Positions 44,500 to 56,495 are shown, counted from the first letter of the stretch. The stretch: DNA of 64,000 nucleotides from Rosa chinensis (GCF_002994745.2 NC_037090.1:16728001-16792000), one strand, 5' to 3'. The notes: generated from the letters alone by a model not told the origin. Translations and numbers: made by a program.

Positions 44500-44660
44500 G
44501 TTTTTGTCAGTTATATGAAACAGATGGACAAAACAAAGCGTTTTCCTTTTCTTGCAAACCAAACAAGCTAGGGAACCTAATCCCACTACTTTCGGTTCAG
44601 GTTTGGGTGGTGCCAAACTCATCCCAATTGCCGATCTCTCCTTAGAGACTACTCAATAGG
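44500..44660 (+). other. Unit 3 right border, matching 3' exons of units 1 and 2
   Basis: 'cttgcaaaccaaac.agct' and 'catcccaattgccgatctctc' match 7890-7940 and 18485-18530. No F-box relic follows here, unlike units 1 and 2. 43640-44500 has no gene that I can support. Confidence 0.45.
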
Positions 44661-44869
44661 GAATGCTCAATCTCTAGTTTTCAGGGGTCCAAATTTTTAA
44701 TTTGTGAATTTAATGTGAATTACCGAAAGAATTTCAACTATATATGCGATCAAATTAAGTTTTGGACAAGTAAAAAGAATCAACAATTAATCGAATGGTA
44801 TCAGTTTTAAAAAATTAAAAACAATGTCAAATAATCAATTGGGTTACAATGGTAATTTGCTCTAGCTGT

Positions 44870-45811
44870 TCAGTAATGGCATCCCACCAAAGGAGAGGCA
44901 GAGAAGACAATGACTTGTTCCTTCTTGGAGCTGGAAAATGGCAATTTGGTCATTTCGAGCCGCTCTTCTTCTGGTGCAGGAAGGTTAAGATCTAACTCTA
45001 AAACACTTCTTGGCCTCTTGTTAGGTGCTTGAGGTTGCGGACTACTCAATGTTTGTGCTGTTGTTGTAGAGTTCATGGAAGTTCTGTGCCTCCTCATATG
45101 ACCCCCAAGAGCTTGACCAGAGCTGAACTCAGCCCCACACACTGAACACTCATGAACCTTGTTGCCTTTGCTATTGCCAAAACCCCTGTTCGATATTTGT
45201 AACGAAAGCGTTGTGCTTGTTGTGTTGTTGTTAAAACGACGATCATACTCATCTTGATCTTCCATACACGACAACTCTTTCTTCGGCTGTGCTTGTGTTG
45301 TGTTGATGACATTACTAGCCTTGGGTTTCTTGTGACTTGCTCTATGCCCACCAAGTGCTTGGAACGAAGAAAAGCACCTGTTACATGTCTTGCACTCATA
45401 CACATATAACCCAGGAGCTGTATCAGCAGCAGCAACAGCCTTAATAGGTTGTTGCTGTTCTTGAACTTTTCGGATTTGTGTCTGACCCGACTGAGCCAAA
45501 AGTATCAAACAGTTTGCCATGTCTTCTTCTTCTTCTGTAGTACTCATCTCTGTGAATTCAGCTGAGGTGGCAGGCGAGGCGGTTGTCTCATCATCTTGAT
45601 CACTAACTCTAATTGGAGTACTAATCATACCCAATTGATGATGATGATCTTCAACATCATCACCACCCCCTGGACTAGATGAGCTTGAAGCTGTCGTTGT
45701 TAACACAATCGGAGATGACAGCCTCGGACGCTTGGTGCGCTTTCCTTTGATGATCATCATCTGGTTCTGATCCTCCTCAAGGTTTGCAGCCTCCATCATC
45801 ATCATCATCAT
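44870..45811 (-). CDS. ZAT5-like: C2H2 zinc-finger transcriptional repressor, ZAT5-like
   Basis: A 313-aa intronless protein of the plant two-finger C1-2i class, acting in the nucleus. In order it has a basic KGKRTKRPR nuclear signal (residues 22-30), a Ser/acidic region and the L-box-like 'EEEEDMANCLILLA' (93-106). Finger 1 follows at 140-160 (CX2C...QALGGHRASH) and finger 2 at 222-242 (QALGGHMRRH). The EAR repression motif is 'LELDLNLPAP' (271-280). The QALGGH signature binds DNA in this family, and the EAR motif recruits TOPLESS-type corepressors. The ATG lies in a run of six Met codons, so initiation could use any of them. ZAT5 is the closest family member by memory, from its KGKRTKR start. 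Members respond to stress. The gene looks intact. Confidence 0.92.
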   Translation of the reverse strand: MMMMMMEAANLEEDQNQMMIIKGKRTKRPRLSSPIVLTTTASSSSSPGGGDDVEDHHHQLGMISTPIRVSDQDDETTASPATSAEFTEMSTTEEEEDMANCLILLAQSGQTQIRKVQEQQQPIKAVAAADTAPGLYVYECKTCNRCFSSFQALGGHRASHKKPKASNVINTTQAQPKKELSCMEDQDEYDRRFNNNTTSTTLSLQISNRGFGNSKGNKVHECSVCGAEFSSGQALGGHMRRHRTSMNSTTTAQTLSSPQPQAPNKRPRSVLELDLNLPAPEEERLEMTKLPFSSSKKEQVIVFSASPLVGCHY

Positions 45812-46054
45812 CTTCTAGACACCGCCACCAGCACAACCTGGATCACCGGAACCTTTCAGATCACAGAGAGAGAATCTAGAGAGATGGTGGGTAAAGAATG
45901 AAGCAAACGTTTGAGAAAGTGGGGTGTAATTATAGTGATGAATAATGGTGGTGAGGAGGCGAGTTTCAAGTGGGAGTCTATAAAAAAGAAAAGCTAGTGT
46001 AGTAGTAACCGTGTATTTGCAATTGCCAACCTTGGCGTTTTTCCAACCTTGGAA

Positions 46055-46066
46055 GTTATATATAGA
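46055..46066 (-). promoter_or_regulatory. Probable TATA box of the ZAT-like gene
   Basis: The minus strand reads 'tatatataac' about 245 bases upstream of the first ATG, within a GC-poor region, giving a 5' UTR of about 215 bases. A (GA)n tract at 46145-46165 lies further upstream. Other TATA-like strings occur nearby, so this is tentative. Confidence 0.4.
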
Positions 46067-46169
46067 TAGGCAATATATGAATTTCTATGTATATATCTGA
46101 ATGATGCAGTGCACTATATATTTATACACATACAGGTGTGTATTGAGAGAGAGAGAGAGGGAGAGGAAG

Positions 46170-49100
46170 AGATGCAATGTAAGTATGAGGAAGCGAGGCA
46201 AGGAGTGAGATTCGGTTGGCTTTGAAGCAAACCCATTACTTTTTTCCAACGATTCCTTTCTGGAGTTTCAAAATTGGTTTGCATTGCAAGCCTGGACTAC
46301 CACAGAATTTTTGCTTTTCTTGCTCGAGTGTGTTTTCTTTGTTTGCACAAACTATTTTTGGGGTTCTGAACAGTGAAGTTTAACTAATCCGTAAAACTGT
46401 TCGTACCACATTTGTCTATCACATAACTATTCGCTCACTAAAACGTCTCGCTTACAGACGTGATTAACAGTTCAGTTTAACTAATTTTGCTAATTTGTTG
46501 GTGGAGATCTTTTGGTGACTTGTGAGGAGGGGATTTTCGTATTATTGACTAAATCAAATTAAGCAGTATTAGTAGCTACATGTGCAGTTGACCCACCCAC
46601 TTCATATTATAGGGTAATCACTTCTTGGATGGAAAATAGACCCAAAAATCACGCCACCCCTATTATGTTGATCCAATTATTTGATTCACATTTTCTGCTC
46701 CATTCAATCATTATAGGGGCTAATTAATTCACAGGAGTAGTAAAATAAAACATTAAATCTATCTTTGTCTAAGTATGCAATTGAGAGTTCATATTAATAA
46801 TCGAATAACATAATATGACACAATTATATGAGTAAACATATATTTCTTTTGTATTGTATTTTTTTGCGAGCTATAGATGAGTTGTACACTATACATGTGA
46901 CTTCTAAACAGGCATGGTATGCTGCATGAATACTCAATCTCCTCCCATGATTGCGCAAAAACAGTAACAGCAAGAGTATAAATACAACCAAGACAACGTT
47001 ATATTCTGGGAAACTGAAAGGGGAAAAGAGAAAAGTTTCTTCTCTAAATATGTAGCAATATATACACTTATACGTTCCTTTATTCTTTTCAACTCTCAAG
47101 TTATGAACTTGTGAACAGCACTAGCAATAAAGTAGGGCCGGTCAGTTTATTCTGTTTCTCCAAAAATGAACCAACCAATCGCAACATATGTTTCTAACTT
47201 CCAATCTTTTCAAGCACATTTCAACCCATACATACATGAAAACCATTATGATGAGTGACCCCGAATCTTTGATGTTGAGTGTTCTCGTGCTTGTGTTAAA
47301 TTATATGCTTTAACTTATTAACTATTTTTCTACTTAAACATGAATAGGACATCGTTTAAAACCTAATATGACATGATAAATGTATTATGAAGATATAAAT
47401 GAGTGTTGATACGTGTTATTTTCCTACTTGAAATTGAATTTAAAGACGAAAGAAGAGAAGATTAAAAATGAATATATATATTTGTGGGCGGTGACCAAAT
47501 TGCAAGGGATGTAGTTGATGAGGTAGATAGTGTGAAGTAGATGGTGAAGAGGAATGGGTTTGGAAGGAGATCAGATTCTTGGCGTAAAGAATTATAGGGG
47601 GAGGAGGAGGGGTTGTGAAGGGCACGTAATAGCCAAGGCCAGCATCAGCAGTAGTTAGTGACTCAAAGTAAAGCATCAAATTCAATTATTGTTTAGTATT
47701 CTTTTGCGGTTTTGGTTGGTGACACAACATGGGGTTTGCTTCACTAATTCTCCTTTCCTATACTCTTCAATTTCTTGTATAATATATATCCATATTCCCA
47801 CTACTGGTCTACTACTACTATTACTACTCATCCACTCTCCTCCAAAGCCTGCATGTATCCATGGTATTAAAATATCCAAGTTTCTATATATTGTATTGTC
47901 CGTATTTTGTATAGTGAGAGCATCCATTTTTCAGAATAATATATGCGTTCATAGGATTGAAATCTTCACTTGATTTCACATGTGCCAGCCATACTCATAG
48001 ACAAAACTGAATTCTGCGGCTCTTGCCTATTGGAGACCCCATAAGAACACACAAAGAACAAGTCTTGCCTAGATGAGCCTTGATTTATGCCAACTTTCTG
48101 ACTTGCATGTAGTTTTGACCTATTAGAATATGTATTAAAGTACATATTTGCTTCATTCATATGCTCCGTGAAACCAACTTCATTGCTGATGTTAATGCTA
48201 ATTTTGATCATGTAGGAGTCTCAAAAAATTATGAATTTGTAAAAGTAAAATAAAATTGGAATTGATTTACTCATTTCATTTCATAATCCCGTTATATATG
48301 GAGAAAATTATAACAGAAATATCAATTACAATGATGACATTGAATGCTGATTGATCTGTAATCCTTGCTGATTGATGGTAATCGCTAATTCATTGATTCC
48401 CTCTCTGTCAGTCACTTTAACGAAGGCACATAATGTGTTTTTTCTTTAACTGAATTTACTTTTTTTTTCTTCTTCTGGAGGCTTGCTCAACTTTCAACTT
48501 TAACCAATTAAGTTCAGATTATAATTGAATATTTTGTGTTATAATTGTTTTTTCTAAAAATAAAAAAACACTAGAATAAGGTAGCTTTTTTGGTCATAAC
48601 GCAGAAGCATATTCAAGAAAACATGCTTGATAAGTTGATAACCAAATTCCATTATTCCTTCATAGATGTTCGTTTAGCATATAATTTACATTAGTTCGGA
48701 CACCTAGGGATCATGACATTATGCATGGTTGGTATGGACACATGTGAATATGTGACAGTGATAATGCAAAACCTCAAGCGAGCTATGTTAATTAGGCACT
48801 AGCTGCCCGAGAAGTATGCCTGCCTTCTGGCTTCTGTCTCTTTAGTGAAGTCCTTGCTAAGGTAGCTATTAGGATAGGTTTAGTAGCTCATCACATGAAC
48901 CGTGAGACGAGTTTTTATTCTACTCTGATTTTGCAAACCCCATATGGCATTCCCACTTAATGATTGAAGCTGAAGCACCTAATGGCCTCATATTAACTTT
49001 CTACTATGTCAGTAAAGTATCAGTACGTAATATCTTTTTGAAGGCATTAACTATGAAAGGTGTATTAATTCTTCTCTACATTTTAATGTCAATTGATGAA

Positions 49101-49258
49101 TGAACTACGTAAATGGTGGCAGTGAAACAGTTTTGAATTTTCCATAAATTTAGAAAACATTTTTCATAGAGTTTTGCATATCATTTAAGTGGATTTTTTG
49201 TTTTTACCAAAACTTAATTATAGAATGAAATATGCATTTCACAACTATCATATACTTA
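46170..49258. other. Intergenic DNA without a supported gene
   Basis: AT-rich, with frames no longer than about 94 codons on either strand. Two minus-strand frames at 47440-47685 and 47682-47927 have no recognisable domain and low-complexity tails. I see no transposon boundary here. Confidence 0.5.
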
Positions 49259-49630
49259 GGCTCAGTTTGGCTCCGAGGTGATTGTGACTTATAAATTAAT
49301 TTAAGCAGTTATTTTTGTTTGGTAAAACAAAAGCCAGCAACTTAAAGTGCAATCTCACACTTTCCTATGCAACTTATGGAAGCTGCAAATACCATGCTTC
49401 TATAAGCTGGGCTTTTAGAAAGTTGATTGACTTTGGTCATTTTATACAATCCCAACACTTGTATTAAAGTTATTAAAGTTTACCAAACACTTAAACACTA
49501 TTTTTTGTACTCACAACATAGCTAAAATATATTTTGCCAAACGTTCAGTCACTTAATTTGTAAGCCGATTATTCTCCCAGCACAGCTAAAGTTGATTATT
49601 TAAAAAGCACAGTCACACTAAACTAAGGCC
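49259..49630. mobile_element. Tourist-like (PIF/Harbinger) MITE
   Basis: TTA duplication (49256-49258, 49631-49633) and related inverted ends GGCTCAGTTTGG / GGCCTTAGTTTAG over 372 AT-rich bases. It ends about 375 bases before the ankyrin gene's ATG, so it may lie in that promoter. Confidence 0.6.
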
Positions 49631-50006
49631 TTAGTATATGTACAATTTGACGGACGGAAATTAATTAGTTAATTATGCTATGCTTCATATTGAAATTGTG
49701 CAAAGCTAAAATAAAGTGGGAGTGATCCCTATTCGTGGAATTTCTACTTTTTGTGAGAAGATACTCATACGTGAGTCGAACTCAATTCCCACTTACAAAG
49801 AATAAATCGACATCACTAAGTATGTCCTTGAATGGAATGACTTTGACTAGTTTCCTTTTCTTTCAGCCAAAACTTTGGGGCGCTCGTGCGAGCCCGACCC
49901 GGCCCAAGTGCCTAAAGAGCGCAACAGTAGTACCCTACTGGCCTGGCCTCTAAAACCCCTATTTGCGAAATCAGAAGAAGAAGACGCAAAACGAAGCCAA
50001 AAAGCA

Positions 50007-51367
50007 ATGGCGGTTCCGGGCAGGGGTTTAGTGGAGGCTGACGACAACGATGACGAAAACGCTCTCTTTGAAGAAGAGGGTTTGGAGGACCTCGACTCTC
50101 ACGCGCCTCCTCACCTACGCGCCATCGCTGACGCCACTCAGCTCGGCGACCTCGACGCCCTCCGACTCGCTCTCGGTACTTTTCGCATCTAAAATTCGCA
50201 TACCCACTTTTGTTTTTGACTTGGGTTTCTTAATTCGTTGATAAAGTTCATTGCTTTGATTTGGGAATTTAGCCCAATTTTCATTTTGATAGACTTGTCT
50301 ATATCCAAGATTTGTACTGAAAGAATGTCAGTATAGATTGGTTATATAAACTCAATTAAGCTCTAATAACCTTAAAGTTAGGTGCTTGTGATGTGTTCAA
50401 TGTACAAAGTATGGGATTTCATGTTTGCCCTCTTGGTTACTTTGTATACAAGTGCTTTGGAAATTAGTATCTTGTTTTGTTTCTGGGTGTCAATCAAATT
50501 TCAGATGATGCTTGTTGGTGTTTTCGGATTTTTATGTAGATAACTTAGAAGGCAGTATTGATGAACCAGTGGAAGATGGGGACACAGCTCTGCATCTGGC
50601 TTGTCTCTATGGTAAACTTTCTTGTGTCCAGGTCAGTATGCGAAGAGTTTTATTTTTCATGTATGTTTTGGAAGTAAAGACTTTGAACTGAGAATAATTC
50701 GACTGATTGTTTCAATGTAGTTGCTTTTGGAGAGGGGGGCAAACTTGGAGGCTAAGGATGAAGATGGAGCTATTCCTCTGCATGATGCTTGTGCTGGGGG
50801 TAAGATATAAGAACTTGATACCAATTTTTAGTGTGAATTGTCTTTCTATTCATTATTTGACTTTTCTGCAAATGATGTATGCAGGATACACTGAGATAGT
50901 TCAACTTCTAGTTAACAGTGCTAATGACACCGAGCGTGTAAAGAGAATGCTAGAAGCAGTTGACGCTGAAGGTGATACTGTGAGTATAATTAATCACACC
51001 CTTCTTCTGTTTTACTAGGAATTTCTATTGGTGAAAAAACATTTCTTGAATATCCCAAGAACTGTATTCGAAGTTGTAATGTAGCCTTTCTTATCTATTC
51101 CACAGCCTCTGCATCATGCAGCCAGAGGTGAGCATGCTGATATTATAAGATTGTTGCTGGCTTCTGGAGCTTCTCCTACAAGGGCAAACCTGTATGGAAA
51201 GGTTCGTCGTTGAGTCCTATTTTGCTCTCTCTTATTTCCGGCTTCCTCTGCATTTGTGGTGTTTCTGATCAATTTTCTTTCGGCAGATCCCAAGTGAGTT
51301 ACCAGAACCTAACACAGAAGCCAAGGGGATTTTGGAGGCTGCTGCTGATGCTATGGCATGCCAGTAG
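50007..51367 (+). CDS. Ankyrin-repeat protein, six exons, 203 aa
   Basis: Exons 50007-50175, 50540-50631, 50721-50799, 50885-50979, 51106-51201 and 51287-51367 join in phase to 203 codons with GT-AG introns. The frame upstream of the ATG at 50007 has no earlier ATG. An acidic N-terminus (about residues 10-30) is followed by ankyrin units 'DGDTALHLACLYGKLSCVQLL', 'DGAIPLHDACAGGYTEIVQLL' and 'GDTPLHHAARGEHADIIRLLL', then a short tail. Unit two is followed by a helical insert (NDTERVKRMLEAVDA). Ankyrin repeats bind proteins. No catalytic or membrane segment is seen, so it is probably a soluble adaptor. The gene appears intact. Its partner is unknown. Confidence 0.88.
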
Positions 51368-51682
51368 GTTTTACTTGCTGCAAAAAAAAAAAATTCTAGA
51401 TTTCATTTAGGTTGTGAGACCCGCTTCTTTACATGGCTTCTATAGATCAGCAACACCAAAATGTGATTCATGGCCATTATTATGAGCTTCAGAATTTAGA
51501 ATATCAAATATATAAATCAGCACATTCTCTTCCTATTCAAGGTTTTCGGGATATGATGCAGTTTATTTTTCTTTTTCCCTTCTGATTCTTTTATCTGATC
51601 ACGTTTTCAAAGTTTTCATTGGGACACTACATCAGTACAAATGTTTTGGACCTTCGGTATAAGAACAACACAACCCTGCCTT

Positions 51683-51975
51683 GAGCAACTCTAACAGCTT
51701 TTCTATAATTTCTGTATTATAGAGAACAAAAGTCAAAGCTTTAGATTCTTTTCCTTCTCTAACTCCAACAGATTCTCTATTTTACAACAATCTTTAAAAT
51801 CTCTATAATTCTTTTTTAAAATTTTAGAGATTGCTGTAAATTTAAGGAATTTAGTTTTTTCTTTCTTAATTTTCCCTAAAATGGGGATAGTTATAGGGAA
51901 TCTGTTAGAGCAAATGAGACTTATTTTTCTTTAAATTAGAGAAATCAAAATATAGAGAAGCTATTGGAATTACTC
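51683..51975. mobile_element. MITE-like element just past the ankyrin gene
   Basis: Imperfect inverted ends GAGCAACTCTAACAGCTTTTC / GAGTAATTCCAATAGCTTCTC around an AT-rich centre. The target duplication is unclear. The 'gagca.ctc.aacag' end is common in plant MITEs. Confidence 0.5.
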
Positions 51976-52025
51976 TTAGCTGCTTGTTAGAGAGTGGCTT
52001 CATGTATATCATTGAACCAAGTCCC

Positions 52026-52309
52026 TGTTGTATAAACCTAGCACTCACACAATACAATATCTGGGAGAATTTCACTTGTTTATTCAAATGCTGAATGTTG
52101 GCTTATATAGCCTTACAAAGAAAAAATAGAAAACAAACGTACTTCCCTCATAAGTAAGGTTTAATGTATTCAAACCTAACTGCCCTCATAAGTAGAGTAA
52201 CGTCCTCATAAGTAGAGTAACGTACTGCCCTCATGATTATGGTTTATTATCTGCAATAACTAAAACAAAACCCTCACAGAATAACAGCTAAGCCCCAGCT
52301 ATTCCAACA
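52026..52309 (-). repeat. 3' LTR of Copia element 2
   Basis: 284 bp, matching 56496-56800 but with one fewer 'ctcataagtagagtaac' unit. TATA on the minus strand ('ggctatataagcc') near 52110. Confidence 0.93.
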
Positions 52310-52341
52310 TATCCTCCCTTAAACTGTTTGCACTTGTGCAA

Positions 52342-54155
52342 TCAGTTTATACCTGGTACCGTGCACATCCCAAGCAGCTCACGAAGCTTCTCAAACACTT
52401 CAAGTTTCAGTGGCTTCGTCATGATGTCTGCTATCTGATTCTGTGAGTTGCAATGGACCAGCTCCACTGTTCCATCTTTGGTAAGGTCACGAAGGAAATG
52501 GAAACGTACGTCAATATGTTTGCTTCTTCCATGCAACACCGGGTTCTTCGAAAGTTTTATAGTGGAGCTGTTATCACAATACACGGTTGTGCTTCCATTC
52601 TGAGCATGGCCAAGCTTTTCAAGAACTCTGCGCATCCAAATTCCTTGACAAGCACAGGAGGCTGCAGCTATAAACTCAGCTTCGGTGGTAGATAAGGTAA
52701 CTACAGGTTGCTTCTTAGAAGACCATGAAACTGCACCAGTGCTAAGCAGAAACACGTATCCGGATGTGCTCCTCCGGTCATCTAGATCACCTGCATAGTC
52801 ACTATCCGTGTATGCCTCAAGCTTTTCGTTCCCATTTCGTTTGTACAGAATCCCCAAATCAACAGTGCCTTTGAGATATCTGAGGACTCTTTTAACTGCT
52901 TGCATGTGTAGCTCAGTCGGACTTCCCATAAACCTGCTGATTAGACTTATCACATACATGAGATCTGGCCTAGTAGCTGCCAAGTACATCAAACAGCCAA
53001 CAACCTGCTTATACATAGTGGTGTCCACCTTCACACCACTTTCATCTTTCATCAACTTGAATCCAGGGACAATAGGGTTCCTAGATGAGTTGCTCTTCTC
53101 CATTCCGAATCTCTCCAATACTTCCTTTGCATACTTCCTTTGGCAAATGTAAATCCCATCTTCATTCTGAACAACCTTGACTCCAAGGAAATAACGCATC
53201 TTACCAAGATCCGTCATGTCAAACTCTTGTTTCATAGACTTCTTAAATTCCTCAAACATGTATTCATCATTGCCAGTAAATATAAGGTCATCAACGTAAA
53301 TACTAACAATGAGAATGGTACCTTTTTCTCCTGACTTCACGAACAAGGTATGCTCATGTGGGCACCGTTCAAATCCTTCCCTAGTGAAGTAGGCTTCGAT
53401 ACGACTGTACCACGCACGTGGAGCCTGTTTGAGGCCGTACAAGGCTTTCTTCAATTTATACACTTTCAACTCATCACCCTTCTTCACAAACCCTTGTGGC
53501 TGATCAACGAAAACGGTTTCATTTAACTCACCATGCAGAAATGCACTCTTTACGTCCATTTGATACACACACCATCCCTTTTTAGCAGCAAGAGCAATTA
53601 TCATGTGTATGGTGTCCCACCTAGCCACAGGTGAAAACACCTCAGTATAATCGATCCCATACTGTTGAGCATACCCCTTAACAATAAGCCGTGCTTTGCA
53701 TTTATCCACTTCTCCACTTTCATTCAACTTTGTTTTGAATATCCATTTTACTCCGATAGTTTTTGCTCCTTTTGGCAACTCGGTCAATTCCCAAGTACCA
53801 TTTTTCTCGATTGCCTCTATTTCTTGAACCATTGCTGCCTGCCATTTTTCACTTTTGTGTGCCTCTTCAAACGTAGTTGGATCGGACGTAGAGGTGAACA
53901 TCACAAGATTGTGCAACTCTTCTTCTTCTGATAGCCCTTCTCCACTTTCATAGTCTTGCATCCACACTAGTAATCTCCTTGTCCTCCCTTCTTGTTGAGC
54001 TTCTTCTTCCGACTGATTTGAGGAAGAGCTAGTTGCTCCTTCTCCTTCAGCTTCTTCTTCTTCGTTGCTAGTTGCTCCTTCTCCTTCAGCTCCTTCTTCT
54101 TCGTCACTTTCCCCAAACTCATTTATCTCTTCTTCACTATTATTCCAGTTTTAAC
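52342..54155 (-). CDS. pol: Copia pol, RT and RNase H part
   Basis: Open from just past the frameshift to the stop at 52342. The segment before the first Met at 53967 is an acidic linker. RT shows 'VYQMDVKSAFLHGEL' and the catalytic 'IYVDDLIFTG', and RNase H shows 'AYTDSDYAGDLDDRRSTSGY' followed by 'SKHIDVRFHFLRD'. Domain order after integrase is typical of Copia. The enzyme copies element RNA into DNA. No internal stop was found. Expression would need bypass of the upstream frameshift. Confidence 0.92.
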
Positions 54156-56338
54156 ACATCAAGCTTCACTTCTTCAGCACTTCTTTTCCAGTCCCAACTT
54201 GCATCTTCTTCAAAAATGACATCTCTACTAATCACAATGCGCTTAGAAGTAGGATCATAGAGCTTGTAGGCTTTGCTTTCTTCACTAATCCCCAACATCA
54301 CACACTTGAAGCTTTTATCATCCAATTTCTTCCTTCTAGCTTCTGGAACATGGACATGTGCAATGCAACCAAAGACCCTGAAGTGGTGAACCGATGGTTT
54401 GATGCCACTCCAAGCTTCTTCTGGAGTCAATTCCTTCACTACCAAGGTGGGGCTTCGATTGAGAATGTATACAGTCCAGTTGACTGCTTCAGGCCAAAAA
54501 AACTTTGGAACTTGTTTCTCTGACAACATGCTTCGAACCATATTCATAATGGTTCGATTCTTTCTCTCAGCCACCCCATTTTGTTGAGGGGTGAAGGCAG
54601 TTGTCAATTGCCTGCTTATACCATGTGAACTACAGAAAGCATTAAACTCCTGAGAAGTAAATTCTCCTCCCCTATCTGTTCGAAGACATTTAATTGAAGC
54701 CCCTGATTCTTTCTCAACTAAACTCTTGAAGTTCTTAAATGAAGCAAAGGCTTGAGACTTTTCAGATAAGAAAGACACCCAAATTTTCCGACTATAATCA
54801 TCTATAAAAGTGATCAAGTACCTTTTTCCACTGCTTGACAGAGGTGTGATCGGTCCACAAATATCCGAGTGCACTAGCTGAAGTTTGTGTGAGGCTCTCC
54901 ATAAGCTTTTCTTTGGTATGGACTCCCTGTGCTGCTTGCCTATCATACAGTGTGTGCACAACTTGGTTGGTGTCTTTATTTCCGGCAAACCCTTCACAAG
55001 CTTCTTATATTGCAGAGTTCTTAATCCCTTATAGCCAAGGTGGCCGTAACGACAATGCCATAATTGAGTACTGTCTTCAGACGCAGTTTGGAAGCAGGTT
55101 AAGGTCTCAGACATGACTGCAAGGAGCACAAACATTCTATTGGCGGTCATATTGGTTTCCATAATCAAACCTTTCTTTGGATGATAAACACGACACTTCC
55201 CATCTTGAATCAAGATTGCAACCCTTTTTTCTTGTAGTTGACCGATGCTAAGCAAATTGTTCTTCAGCTTCGGTATATAATAGACATCAGTGATCACATG
55301 TGTGATTCCATTGATGTGTAGTCTAACATTTCCCTTCCCCATCACTACCATCTTGGAGTTGTTGCCAAGCTTCACATGTTGTCGAAACTGCTCATCCATA
55401 CTTGTGAACCACCGCTTGTCACCACTCATGTGATTGCTACACCCTGAGTCCATAAACCAAACTTCTTCCCTTGTGGCATTGTTGAGCTCAATATGTGCCA
55501 TCAACAGCATCTCTTCACTCTCATCTAACTCCACATAATGTGCACCTTTCTCCCAATCAGGACATTCGTATTGGAAATGTCCTAATTTGTGGCATTTATA
55601 GCATTCCACCAGTGCCTTGTTGAACTGTTGCATGCCCCTTCCTCTACCTCTGCCTCTAAAGCCTCGTCCTCTTGCTCCAACTCCGTCTTCATAGGACACC
55701 TTCAGAGCTTGCTCCTCTCCGGTATGGATACGCATTCTTTGCTCATGAACAAGCAGACTGCTTTGTAGTTCATCAATAGACATTGTGGTGAGATTGTTGG
55801 ATTCTTCTATGGAGCACACCACGTAATTAAATTTGACAGGCATCGACCTTAGAATTTTCTCCACAATCACAAGCTGCTCCATTCTTTCACCATGAGCTTT
55901 CATCTTGTTGACAATGGTTAATGTCCGAGCAAAGTATTCATCTACCGTCTCTCCATCTTTCATTTGGAGCACCTCAAACTCTCTTCGAAGTGCCTGCAGC
56001 TGAGCTCTCTTCACCTTTGTAGAACCTTGGTACTTCTGCCTCATTGAGTCCCAAATGTTTTTGGCTGTCTCTTTGATGAGAATTGTCTCCATAATTGTTC
56101 TGTCAATGGCTTGGAAAAGGTAATTTTTCACCTTTAGGTCTTTCAATCTTGCATCTTCAATGGCCTTGCGCTGTGCCTCAGTGGGTTCAATTCCATCTGC
56201 TACTACCGGAATCCCATTTTCTACCAAGCCCCAATACTCCTTTGATCGCAAGAAGTTTTCCATGAGCATAGACCAATGGTCATAATGACCATTGAATCTA
56301 GGTATGGCAGGCTGAACATGATTGTTCTCTGTCGCCAT
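54140..56338 (-). CDS. gag-pol: Copia gag, protease and integrase
   Basis: 732 aa from the ATG at 56338. A UBN2-type gag (about 15-210) is followed by an RG-rich stretch and a CX2CX4HX4C knuckle (CYKCHKLGHFQYEC, 246-259). The protease has 'FMDSGCSNHMSG' (Asp near 297). The pre-integrase zinc region ('HCRYGHLGY', 'CTHCMIGKQH') comes next, then integrase with all three DDE residues in place (SDICGP, RTDRGGEF, NGVAERKN). The frame stops at 54140 in a run of close stops, while the downstream RT frame begins at the same point. This fits a one-base change in an A run. Confidence 0.93.
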   Translation of the reverse strand: MATENNHVQPAIPRFNGHYDHWSMLMENFLRSKEYWGLVENGIPVVADGIEPTEAQRKAIEDARLKDLKVKNYLFQAIDRTIMETILIKETAKNIWDSMRQKYQGSTKVKRAQLQALRREFEVLQMKDGETVDEYFARTLTIVNKMKAHGERMEQLVIVEKILRSMPVKFNYVVCSIEESNNLTTMSIDELQSSLLVHEQRMRIHTGEEQALKVSYEDGVGARGRGFRGRGRGRGMQQFNKALVECYKCHKLGHFQYECPDWEKGAHYVELDESEEMLLMAHIELNNATREEVWFMDSGCSNHMSGDKRWFTSMDEQFRQHVKLGNNSKMVVMGKGNVRLHINGITHVITDVYYIPKLKNNLLSIGQLQEKRVAILIQDGKCRVYHPKKGLIMETNMTANRMFVLLAVMSETLTCFQTASEDSTQLWHCRYGHLGYKGLRTLQYKKLVKGLPEIKTPTKLCTHCMIGKQHRESIPKKSLWRASHKLQLVHSDICGPITPLSSSGKRYLITFIDDYSRKIWVSFLSEKSQAFASFKNFKSLVEKESGASIKCLRTDRGGEFTSQEFNAFCSSHGISRQLTTAFTPQQNGVAERKNRTIMNMVRSMLSEKQVPKFFWPEAVNWTVYILNRSPTLVVKELTPEEAWSGIKPSVHHFRVFGCIAHVHVPEARRKKLDDKSFKCVMLGISEESKAYKLYDPTSKRIVISRDVIFEEDASWDWKRSAEEVKLDVLKLE

Positions 56339-56495
56339 CTCAAACTCACCCTCTAACTCCGAGTGTTTTCCTCACACTTTAACTCTATGTGTTTCTCTCA
56401 CCCTCAACCCCTTATCCTTCTAAGAAAACTACGGTTTCTTAGCTCTCAAACTCTCAGACTCTCGATCAGGCCCTGTGAGGGGCTCTGATACCACT

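Noticed and set aside
47440..47927. Two adjacent small minus-strand genes
   Set aside because: Short frames with low-complexity ends, no domain, no clear splice link or promoter, and no paralogue in the window.
49875..50006. N-terminal extension of the ankyrin protein
   Set aside because: The upstream frame is open but has no ATG. The first Met is at 50007 and has a good context.
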